Under the pieces are notes generated by a model. The model was not told the DNA's origin, did not search any database, and saw only the letters and a list, made by a program, of their open reading frames with translations. From contig JACKBA010000061.1 in assembly GCA_020634815.1 (NCBI GenBank), positions 1-11,643 on the forward strand: 11,643 bases of DNA. Reading direction: 5' to 3'. Made by a program: the position numbers and the translations under genes. This stretch comes from Caldilineaceae bacterium (lineage in GTDB: Bacteria > Chloroflexota > Anaerolineae > Caldilineales > Caldilineaceae). Of the stretch, positions 1 through 5,345 are shown piece by piece (the first letter of the stretch is position 1; every line of letters starts with the position of its first letter).

Positions 1-1
1 C

Positions 2-54
2 TTGATTGGGGCACCCCAGCCTGACCGCGCCCAACGCGCAGCGGCCGCTTACGG
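2..54 (+). repeat. Copy 1 of a 53-base duplicated antitoxin segment
   Basis: It aligns without gaps to 2295-2347, with two mismatches (G11/A2304 and C37/T2330). Similarity stops abruptly after the TACGG at 50-54. The copy may extend beyond the left edge. Confidence 0.85.
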
Positions 55-58
55 ATAA
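2..58 (+). CDS. C-terminal end of a truncated AbrB/MazE-type antitoxin (5' part outside window)
   Basis: This frame is open from the left edge and reads LIGAPQPDRAQRAAAAYG before a TAA at 56-58. The same residues, with one change (T for A), occur inside the complete AbrB-type antitoxin at 2178-2444. There they are followed by about 31 more residues that this copy lacks. At the DNA level 51 of 53 bases agree. The fragment is therefore the end of a second antitoxin of the same family, cut short at its C-terminus, where AbrB-type antitoxins usually bind their toxin. An HTH antitoxin gene starts 10 bases after its stop, so the original toxin partner seems to have been replaced. Whether the missing N-terminal half is intact cannot be seen. 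Confidence 0.6.
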   Translation: MIGAPQPDRAQRAAAAYG

Positions 59-68
59 GGAAAAGACG

Positions 69-371
69 ATGCCTGTACAGTTTGAGCAACCCACGCACGA
101 GGTCTTGACACTGGATGAAGTGGCAGAGTATTTGCGTTTGCCCAAAGAGACCGTAGAGCGGCAGGCCATGCGCGGACAGTTGCCGGCGCGCCGTATCGAA
201 GACACCTGGCGCTTTCTCAAGATCGCGATTGACGATTGGCTGCGCAGCCAGGACAATCGCCTGATATTGCTTCAACAGGCAGGCGCCTTGCGCGACGATG
301 ACAGCCTGAGAGAACTGCGTGCAAACATCTATGCGCAGCGCAACCGCACAGAGGCTGACAGCCAAGCGTAG
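69..371 (+). CDS. Excisionase-family HTH antitoxin of a PIN-toxin module
   Basis: Small DNA-binding protein of 100 residues and probable antitoxin of the PIN toxin that begins 5 bases after it. Residues 13-55 (LTLDEVAEYLRLPKETVERQ, then GQLPARRIEDTWRF) match the MerR/excisionase-type winged helix seen in the helix-turn-helix excisionase family: a helix-turn-helix, then a wing with an R-x-x-x-x-W-R-F strand. The C-terminal third is charged and helical, as expected of a toxin-binding tail. I chose the ATG at 69 because AAGG at 57-60 lies at good spacing. A TTG at 6 in the same frame would only add residues read out of frame from the upstream antitoxin remnant. In such modules the antitoxin usually represses its own operon, but no operator is evident here. 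The excisionase fold is certain enough; the antitoxin role is inferred from context. Confidence 0.8.
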   Translation: MPVQFEQPTHEVLTLDEVAEYLRLPKETVERQAMRGQLPARRIEDTWRFLKIAIDDWLRSQDNRLILLQQAGALRDDDSLRELRANIYAQRNRTEADSQA

Positions 372-376
372 ACGCG

Positions 377-796
377 ATGTATATCCTAGACAGCGACACC
401 CTCACGCATTTACACGCAGGCAATCTAAATGTAGCCGCGCAATTGCGCGCCTGCGCCGATCCTGACGTGTGCATCACGATCATCACCAAGATCGAGTTGC
501 TGCGTGGGCGGTTTGACTTCTTGCTCAAAGCAGCTTCTGGGGCTGATCTCCTGCGTGCGCAGCGGTTGCTCATGCGCACGGAAGAATTACTTGAGCAACT
601 CGTCGTACTCCCGTTCGATACAGAGTCGTCGCGTCGCTTTGATCTTCTCAGCCAACAAAGCAAGCTGCGCAAGGTCGGACGCGCCGATCTGCTGATCGCC
701 AGCATCGCCCTGGGGCAACGCGCTACCCTCGTCACACGCAACCTGCGACACTTTAGCGTGATTCCCGATTTGCGCGTGGTGAACTGGGTGGATTGA
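377..796 (+). CDS. PIN-domain ribonuclease toxin, VapC-like
   Basis: Protein of 139 residues, the usual size for a VapC-type PIN toxin, a Mg2+-dependent RNase that cuts tRNA or rRNA when not held by its antitoxin. The acidic active-site set is visible: D5 in the opening strand YILDSDTL, E40 in ITKIELLRG, and D104 in GRADLLIAS. The closing motif ATLVTRNLRHF follows, typical of type II PIN proteins. The start ATG at 377 is 5 bases after the stop of the HTH antitoxin, so the two are co-transcribed and probably translationally linked. All catalytic positions are present, so the toxin looks functional. Its RNA target cannot be told from sequence. Confidence 0.88.
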   Translation: MYILDSDTLTHLHAGNLNVAAQLRACADPDVCITIITKIELLRGRFDFLLKAASGADLLRAQRLLMRTEELLEQLVVLPFDTESSRRFDLLSQQSKLRKVGRADLLIASIALGQRATLVTRNLRHFSVIPDLRVVNWVD

Positions 797-946
797 ATAC
801 CCGTACCGCGCTTGGATTTCTCTCACTACCGCTCCCCGAAAATCGGTCGCAGCTTCTCCACCGCCGCCTGCAAGTGCGATGATACGGGACGATCCTCCGT
901 CGCGGCGGTGGCACGATGCCGCGCTGGCCGGGCCAATCCAAGCCTT

Positions 947-972
947 TTGCGAACCGTGCACTGTGATAGAAT
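947..972 (+). promoter_or_regulatory. Probable extended -10 promoter of the RHH antitoxin operon
   Basis: An extended -10 element, TGATAGAAT, lies at 964-972. A weak -35-like TTTTGC sits 16 bases upstream of the hexamer at 945-950. The antitoxin start is about 50 bases downstream, which fits a short leader. The 193-base gap after the previous toxin suggests this module has its own transcription start. The -35 match is poor, so the call rests on the extended -10. Confidence 0.45.
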
Positions 973-1022
973 GAAGAAAGGTCGCCACCGTGACGGCGAT
1001 GCGGTTGGAGGAGAAGACGCCT

Positions 1023-1247
1023 GTGAAGACGATTGCTGTGGAGTTGCCGGATACGGTATCTGCCGAACTGGACGTTTTGGTCGAGAATGGCTGGTTTGCC
1101 AGCCAGTCTGAGATTGTGCGAGCGGCCCTGTGGGAGTTTGTGCGGCGCAATCGATTTGCTCTGGCTGAAGAGTTTCAGCGCGCGGATATTGCCTGGGCGC
1201 TGCAACAACATCGCAGCCGAAAACGCCAGCCCCCTGCTGCGCCATGA
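1023..1247 (+). CDS. Ribbon-helix-helix antitoxin (CopG/ParD-like)
   Basis: Protein of 74 residues. Its N-terminus (KTIAVELPDTVSAELDVLVE) followed by SQSEIVRAALWEFV is a standard ribbon-helix-helix DNA-binding domain: a basic/hydrophobic beta-strand, helix A, the turn, and helix B. The domain works as a dimer whose paired strands enter the DNA major groove. I chose GTG at 1023 because GGAGGAG at 1007-1013 sits 9 bases upstream. An earlier GTG at 990 and ATG at 999 in frame lack a good ribosome site and would add residues outside the fold. The charged C-terminal tail is the likely toxin-binding part. Its stop overlaps the start of the damaged toxin gene by the ATGA arrangement, so this antitoxin may now be an orphan. 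Confidence 0.82.
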   Translation: MKTIAVELPDTVSAELDVLVENGWFASQSEIVRAALWEFVRRNRFALAEEFQRADIAWALQQHRSRKRQPPAAP

Positions 1248-1556
1248 CCCAGGCAGTTTCCGACACTGGTCCTCTGCTGCACCTGACAGCACGCAGGTTG
1301 CTTCGACCTTCTGGAAAGCATCGGCGACTTGCATGCGCCCCGGCAGGTCATCGTTGAGATTGCCGATCTGTCACCCGGTTGGCAGACACCGCAGTGGCTC
1401 ACCGTTGACGACCTCGAGGAGCCACACGCCATCGAAGCGGTTGCGTGGGTTCGAGCTGAACGCACACTGTTGGATCTTGCCTCCTCCTCGCTTTGGGTAA
1501 CGAGAAGCGTACTCGCCAAAGCACGATCAGCGCTGGATGAGATTTTCCGCCGCTAG
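1244..1556 (+). pseudogene. Frameshifted and shortened DUF3368/PIN-like toxin
   Basis: Translation from the ATG at 1244 gives MTQAVSDTGPLLHLTA, matching the opening strand of DUF3368-type PIN proteins with its SDTGPL motif and first acidic residue. This frame ends at a TGA (1355-1357). The homologous continuation (CFDLLESIGDLHAPRQVIVE) lies in the next frame from about 1293 and runs to the TAG at 1554. One extra base between about 1284 and 1300 would explain the shift. After EEPHAIEAVAWVRAERTLLD the protein jumps almost straight to the usual C-terminal helix (VLAKARSALDEIFRR). The central GE and second Asp region of the family is not recognisable. Rebuilt length would be about 103 residues against roughly 150-160 for the family (from memory). 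It is probably a dead toxin; the frameshift alone could be a sequencing error. Confidence 0.75.
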
Positions 1557-1585
1557 TGCGAGGCTGTGCGGATGAGGGGTGAGGG

Positions 1586-1607
1586 GATGACGGAAATATC
1601 TGTCATC
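1586..1607 (+). other. Small hairpin downstream of the decayed toxin
   Basis: GATGAC at 1586-1591 pairs with GTCATC at 1602-1607, with two further pairs inside. The following 25 bases are T-rich and carry the arm motif of the repeat family (TCGTGTCTTTGCGTCTTCGTG). It could act as a weak terminator or be the remnant of one of the palindromic repeats. Confidence 0.35.
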
Positions 1608-1642
1608 TTCGTGTCTTTGCGTCTTCGTGTGCGTGCTCTTTG

Positions 1643-1970
1643 CCGGCGCAGGTGCGCGGCGCGCCGGGCTGGGCGGTGAAGCGCCGCGTGGTGGCGCTGG
1701 CCGAGCAGCGCTTTGCCCGGGGCGACGCGTCCTCTCTCTAGCGCTTTGTGGACGAGGGGCGCAGTGTCGAGCTGCACCCGCGCGGGCAGGCGTATCTGCA
1801 CCACAATCTGGCCATTGTGACCGGCTTGTGCCGGTGGAACCGGGTCGCCGCCTTGCCGCGCAACAACCCCACCGTGCCCACCGTCGCCGGCAAGCTGGCG
1901 GAGCCGGGCCCGCGCGAGCTCGCGCGGCGCTTCTGGCGCATGGCGCTGGTGGTGCGCCGGGGCAGGGGGA
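1643..1970 (+). pseudogene. Decayed coding relic of unknown family
   Basis: A frame with strong G/C preference in third codon positions runs through this stretch. It reads about 30 residues (including APGWAVKRRVVALAEQRFAR), then a TAG at 1739-1741, then about 75 more (including LHHNLAIVTGLCRWNRVAAL and RELARRFWRMALVVRRG). No convincing start codon or ribosome site precedes it. The coding character ends exactly where the long repeat begins at 1971. I do not recognise the family. The in-frame stop, missing start and abrupt 3' end suggest a gene fragment truncated by the repeat. A different genuine gene in another frame is less likely, because the other frames give low-complexity Ala/Arg/Gly strings. 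Confidence 0.4.
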
Positions 1971-2104
1971 CAAAGCGTAACGCAAAGGCGCAGAGAGGCA
2001 GAGGCGCAAAGGGCTATGATGTTCTTTGTGGCTTTGCGGCTTGGTGTGAGGCTCTGGCTTGTAGGGAGCGGGGAAATGCCGGTCTCACACGGAGATGCAA
2101 AGGG
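1971..2104 (+). repeat. Long dispersed repeat, copy A1
   Basis: It aligns to 2950-3074. The first 49 bases (1971-2019) are identical to 2950-2998, and the rest differs by scattered substitutions and one short indel near 2085-2092. The left half carries direct CGCAAAGGCGC-type motifs. The right half carries their approximate complement (CTTTGTGGCTTTG), so the unit is a loose inverted repeat. Related arms occur at 6490-6550 and 8059-8392. Confidence 0.85.
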
Positions 2105-2142
2105 AACGGATGACCGGGCCGGCTGGCGTTCGAGATTAGTCC

Positions 2143-2171
2143 TTGACGCCCGCACAGGGGCACCCTATACT
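2143..2171 (+). promoter_or_regulatory. Sigma-70-type promoter of the AbrB-PIN module
   Basis: TTGACG at 2143-2148 and TATACT at 2166-2171 are separated by 17 bases, close to the consensus on all counts. The -10 ends only 6 bases before the ATG at 2178, so transcription should begin at or next to the start codon. The mRNA would then be leaderless. No Shine-Dalgarno sequence precedes the ATG, which agrees with this. Confidence 0.75.
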
Positions 2172-2177
2172 TGCGGT

Positions 2178-2444
2178 ATGGCGACATCTACCCTGACGCG
2201 CAAGAATCAGATCACGCTGCCGGCCGAGATCGTGCGTGCGCTCGACCTGGCGCCCGGTTCCCAACTGGCCTGGAGCATCGGACCGGATGGAACTTTGATT
2301 GGGACACCCCAGCCTGACCGCGCCCAACGTGCAGCGGCCGCTTACGGCGTCGGGCGCAGGTTCCTGCACCCCGGTGATGACCCGGTGCGTGACCTGATCG
2401 CCGAGCGTCTTGCCGATGAAGACTCCTATAGCACCGAAGAATGA
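2178..2444 (+). CDS. AbrB/MazE-type swapped-hairpin antitoxin
   Basis: Protein of 88 residues. Residues 3-40 (STLTRKNQITLPAEIVRALDL, then PGSQLAWSI) form the AbrB/SpoVT looped-hinge beta domain, which dimerises and binds the promoter of its own operon. The rest (DPVRDLIAERLADED) is the acidic, flexible tail expected to block the PIN active site. The ATG at 2178 is the first residue of the domain and lies directly downstream of the promoter. The stop overlaps the next start as ATGA, so antitoxin and toxin are translationally coupled. Its central part (2295-2347) is duplicated at the left edge of the window. The fold is confident; the antitoxin role follows from the overlap with the PIN gene. 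Confidence 0.88.
   Translation: MATSTLTRKNQITLPAEIVRALDLAPGSQLAWSIGPDGTLIGTPQPDRAQRAAAAYGVGRRFLHPGDDPVRDLIAERLADEDSYSTEE
2295..2347 (+). repeat. Copy 2 of the duplicated antitoxin segment
   Basis: Partner of 2-54 with 51 of 53 bases identical. It lies wholly inside the AbrB-type antitoxin gene and encodes IGTPQPDRAQRAAAAYG. Confidence 0.85.
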
Positions 2445-2845
2445 GCTATCTTCTTGATTCGTCGGCTCTGCTTGCGTTCTATTTCGCCGAACCAGGCGGC
2501 GCGCGCGTGCTCGAACTGCTGAGCGATGACGACACTGAGGTGGCAATCAGTGTGCTGAGCATGGCCGAGTTCTGGAGTCGTTTGCGTGCGGCCGGTTCTG
2601 ACGACGAATTCGAAGAAGAATGGCGTACGGTGAGCCAACTGGTTTCCGCAATCCACCCGGTCTCGCTCGATGTTGTCAGCAAGTCCCTCTCGTTGCGAAG
2701 CGCGGCAATCGGGCGCCTGCCGCATATTGACGCGCTCATTGCGGCAACGGCGGCTCTGCTCGATGCGGTCCTTGTTCACCGCGATCCTCACTTCGGGTCA
2801 ATTCCAATGCATTTGCTCAAACAGAAAGTCCTCCCCGACAAATAG
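2441..2845 (+). CDS. PIN-domain ribonuclease toxin, VapC-like
   Basis: Protein of 134 residues. Active-site acidic residues can be placed: D6 in LLDSSALLAF, E43 in SMAEFWSR, D97 in LPHIDALIAATA, and D115 in VLVHRDPHF. This is the full four-residue set of a Mg2+-dependent PIN RNase. The start overlaps the AbrB antitoxin stop by four bases (ATGA), which keeps antitoxin translated ahead of toxin. The size and motifs show no truncation. A paired AbrB antitoxin is common for this PIN subgroup. After its TAG the same frame stays open for about 33 codons; this is probably an unrelated fragment. Confidence 0.9.
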   Translation: MSYLLDSSALLAFYFAEPGGARVLELLSDDDTEVAISVLSMAEFWSRLRAAGSDDEFEEEWRTVSQLVSAIHPVSLDVVSKSLSLRSAAIGRLPHIDALIAATAALLDAVLVHRDPHFGSIPMHLLKQKVLPDK

Positions 2846-3225
2846 CGGCAACAGGCCGGCAGAGCGAGTCTGCCCGAAAAGCTGCGCACAGCGTGCTGGC
2901 TGATGGTGGATCGGGTGCATTGGCTGCTGGCGGCGCGCTCGGGCGGGGGCAAAGCGTAACGCAAAGGCGCAGAGAGGCAGAGGCGCAAAGGGCTATGAGG
3001 CTCTTTGTGGCTTTGTGGCTTGGTGTGAGACTCTGGCTTGTGGGGAATGCCGGTCGCACACGGAGACACAAAGGCACGAAGGGGAGAGGGGGGTTCTGTC
3101 GCGCCGCCGCGCTGATGAGACCGATGCTACGAATGCGGCTGCCGCGAATTGTCCGCCACGGCGCGGGCCGGTGCAGCTTGCGCCCAGGCTTTCAGGCCTC
3201 TCCCCACGTTCACTGGATTGATACG
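2846..3225. other. Intergenic region with repeat copy A2 and a short coding-like fragment
   Basis: A small stem (GGCAGA 2858-2863 with TCTGCC 2869-2874) lies just after the PIN toxin and could weakly terminate its mRNA. From 2846 to 2949 the frame reads coding-like residues (LPEKLRTACWLMVDRVHWLL) without start or recognisable family, stopping at the repeat. The repeat occupies 2950-3074. The remaining 150 bases up to the end of the SWIM gene show nothing I can name. Confidence 0.4.
2950..3074 (+). repeat. Long dispersed repeat, copy A2
   Basis: Second copy of the element at 1971-2104, in the same orientation and 979 bases apart. The arms CGCAAAGGCGC on the left and CTCTTTGTGGCTTTG on the right are retained. 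It ends with ACACAAAGGCACGAAGG, a motif shared with the element at 6462-6568. Confidence 0.85.
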
Positions 3226-5028
3226 CTACTGGCGCAATGCCTTGAGCAGGGGGACCAGCTTGTATTTGCGCTGGTGGGTCTCCAGCAAGCCCGCCAGGTA
3301 GGGCTGCCACTCCGCCAGACGGTCATGCTCGGCGTAGAGGGTGCGGGCGCGGCGCAGCCATGCCGCGGCATCGTCATAGCGTTTGGCGTCGCCACCATTC
3401 ATGATGCGTTCCGCCCGGCGTTTGCAGTGGCCGATGCACCAGTCCGGATCGTTGCCGCGCACGGCCTCGATCACGCGTTCCAGGTCGGCGCTGTAGTCGC
3501 CGTGCCTGTCCACGGACTGCATCGCCTCGACCAGCATGTGCTCGTAGAGATAGATGTCGACCTCCGTATAGGAGCCGGCCTGCCGGAGATCGTCCAGCAG
3601 GCCGCGCTTGACCGCGTCCCAGCTTGTGCCGGCGATGCGTTCGGCGGCCTGATAGTCGTCGAGCCGGTGCGACTGGCGGAACGCGATCTCGACGGCGCGC
3701 AGGGCGAGGGCGGTATCGCCCTGCGCCAGGGCATGTGGGGCAAGCCAGCGCGCCAGATCTTCCAGATAGTATGGATAGGTCAGATCGAGGCCCGGTGCGG
3801 CGACTTGCAACGCCTCGGCATGGTGACCACGCGCATCGAGCAGCCGGGCAGTGGCCAGCACCTCGGAAGGCATGGCGAGGTAGGCGATCGCCTCGTCGAC
3901 GGCACGCGCAATCTCGCCGAGTTCGATGAGTCTGGTCACGTAGAGCAGCAACTCGCCTTCGGCTTGGGCCAGGTTGAGATACTCCGCGTCGCGGCCCTGG
4001 CGCGCCAGGATGCGCAGCCGTGCCTGCGCCAGCAAATCGGAGCCATCCGGCGGCTCGCCCTCCCACGCGCCCTGTTCGGTGATGTTGCCCTGCATGGCGG
4101 CCACCAGGGGCGGGTACTCCCACCCCGTTTCGAGCGCTATTTCGCTGACGGCGAGACGCATGGCGTCGCCGGCCCAGTCGTCCAGGCGCTCTTGCCACGT
4201 CGCCCGCTCGGCTTCCGTCAGCGGCAGGCTGAGCAGGCATTCGGCAAACAGGGCATCGACATCGCTCGCCGCCTCGGCAAAGGCATCCTCGTTGGCTTCG
4301 ACGATCCACTCCTCCAGATCGGCAAGACTCTCGCCCCATTCCTCGATCAAGCCGGCGAGCACAGTCAGCGCACCGGTTGGGTCGCCGCGCACCAGGAGCG
4401 CCTCCGCCACATCCAGGCCCGGGGCGAGCAGCGCGGCCGCATCGATGGCCATATCATCGTACTCGTCATAGTAGTAGCTGCGACCGCCGCCGCCTCCCGT
4501 CGCGGCTGCGCTGCGCAGGGCACGGCGTAGCTCGCGGCGAATGGCGGCAACGTCGATAGGGGGCAGTGGCGCGTCAGGTGCACCGGCAACGTCCGGCGCC
4601 GTGCGGCGCAGCAGGATGATGGCACGCTCGATGGCATCGGCAAAGCCGGCCTGCTCGCCGCCAACGGTCAGGATGATCTGGCGGAGCTGCGCCTCGGTCA
4701 GCCCGTCTATTAGCGTTTCGAGGTCGGCGTGCTCCTCGACGGTGTCGCCGTGCAGGAGGGCCAGGAGCACGGCGACAATGTGCTTGCAGTAGCCGCTATA
4801 ATCGTAGGGGCAGGAGCACATGGCGTCATCGATGGCGCCGGCGTCGTCGAGCTGGATGGTAATGGCGTACGGTGCGTAGTCGCTGCCCTCGACCTCGGCG
4901 GTGATCAGGGCGCCGCGTCGAGCGATCTCCAGCACGGCGCCATTATCGTAGTAGTCTTTGCCCCGGCTGAAGGATTGGCTGGTGGCGCCGGCGCGGATGT
5001 CGACTTCGGTGAAAGATGGAATGATCAC
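3226..5028 (-). CDS. SWIM zinc-finger protein with helical-repeat C-terminus
   Basis: Protein of 600 residues. The N-terminal part starts with a typical lead-in (SFSRGKDYYDNGAV, residues 18-32) and contains a SWIM zinc finger at C71-x-C73, C81-x-H83 (CSCPYDYSGYCKH). SWIM domains bind Zn and are linked to DNA or protein binding. Residues 105-600 are almost wholly helical, with TPR-like helix pairs (for example residues around DAEYLNLAQAEGELLLYVTR and ATARLLDARGHHAEALQVA), broken by a glycine run near 178-182 and a YYYDEYDD stretch. There is no helicase domain, although SWIM proteins are often fused to SNF2 helicases. The start is a GTG at 5028; no other start precedes the finger. It is transcribed alone from its own promoter. 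The domain is sure; the cellular role is unknown. Confidence 0.85.
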   Translation of the reverse strand: MIIPSFTEVDIRAGATSQSFSRGKDYYDNGAVLEIARRGALITAEVEGSDYAPYAITIQLDDAGAIDDAMCSCPYDYSGYCKHIVAVLLALLHGDTVEEHADLETLIDGLTEAQLRQIILTVGGEQAGFADAIERAIILLRRTAPDVAGAPDAPLPPIDVAAIRRELRRALRSAAATGGGGGRSYYYDEYDDMAIDAAALLAPGLDVAEALLVRGDPTGALTVLAGLIEEWGESLADLEEWIVEANEDAFAEAASDVDALFAECLLSLPLTEAERATWQERLDDWAGDAMRLAVSEIALETGWEYPPLVAAMQGNITEQGAWEGEPPDGSDLLAQARLRILARQGRDAEYLNLAQAEGELLLYVTRLIELGEIARAVDEAIAYLAMPSEVLATARLLDARGHHAEALQVAAPGLDLTYPYYLEDLARWLAPHALAQGDTALALRAVEIAFRQSHRLDDYQAAERIAGTSWDAVKRGLLDDLRQAGSYTEVDIYLYEHMLVEAMQSVDRHGDYSADLERVIEAVRGNDPDWCIGHCKRRAERIMNGGDAKRYDDAAAWLRRARTLYAEHDRLAEWQPYLAGLLETHQRKYKLVPLLKALRQ

Positions 5029-5060
5029 CTCGATTGGATAGATGGGTCGGTACTATTCAC

Positions 5061-5088
5061 AGTATAGCAACACAGGGACAGGCCGCAA
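5061..5088 (-). promoter_or_regulatory. Promoter of the SWIM-protein gene
   Basis: On the minus strand TTGCGG (5088-5083) and TATACT (5066-5061) are spaced by 16 bases. Transcription would start near 5054, leaving a leader of about 26 bases before the GTG at 5028. The -10 hexamer is the same as in the AbrB module promoter. Confidence 0.6.
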
Positions 5089-5213
5089 ATCGTCGCCGAA
5101 CGTTCACTAGAGAACACATGCTTGCGGGTGAGACGATTGTTGTCTGCTGCGGGGTGCGCCGAGTGGGGGCGGATCAAGGTGGCAGTTGAGAAATGGATTT
5201 GGCAATGGCGTAG

Positions 5214-5276
5214 GGGCTTGGAATTCCAAGCCCACCGGGCGATATATCGCCACTCGGGCATGAAATTTCATGCCCG
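5214..5276. repeat. Cluster of three perfect palindromes
   Basis: Three perfect palindromes follow each other. A 20-base one at 5214-5233 is centred on GGAATTCC. A 14-base one at 5238-5251 is GGCGATATATCGCC. A 22-base one at 5255-5276 is centred on GAAATTTC. They are separated by 4 and 3 bases. The region lies between two minus-strand genes and has no coding frame. Similar palindrome strings are, to my recollection, dispersed in some Chloroflexota genomes. Confidence 0.85.
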
Positions 5277-5308
5277 TACGATTGTCGGATTGATCCGTAA
5301 ACATTCAA

Positions 5309-5342
5309 CAGTCGTCATCACGGTGAGAGCCGTGAACGACTG
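5309..5342 (-). terminator. Probable terminator hairpin after the second cooC
   Basis: CAGTCGT (5309-5315) pairs with ACGACTG (5336-5342), and inside it CACGG (5319-5323) pairs with CCGTG (5330-5334) around a 6-base loop. It begins 3 bases after the cooC stop codon. Downstream on the minus strand follows TTGAATGTTT, only moderately T-rich, so it may be a weak or Rho-assisted terminator. Confidence 0.5.
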
Positions 5343-5345
5343 CGT

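Noticed and set aside
1627..1980. A 117-residue frame across the relic region, rich in Ala, Arg and Gly
   Set aside because: Composition is that of an off-frame reading of GC-rich DNA. The neighbouring frame with a TAG gives far more protein-like sequence and GC3 bias.
2846..2949. Readthrough extension of the PIN toxin past its TAG
   Set aside because: The toxin ends at the usual family length. The in-frame continuation is short and ends at a repeat, so coincidence or a separate fragment is more likely.
1971..3074. Could the repeats be a CRISPR array?
   Set aside because: Only two copies 979 bases apart with a gene pair between them, and no short regular repeat-spacer pattern.
2893..4530. 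A 545-codon open frame on the + strand opposite the SWIM gene
   Set aside because: It is antisense to a gene with a clear zinc finger and promoter, starts within a repeat, and shows no domain. High GC makes long antisense frames common.
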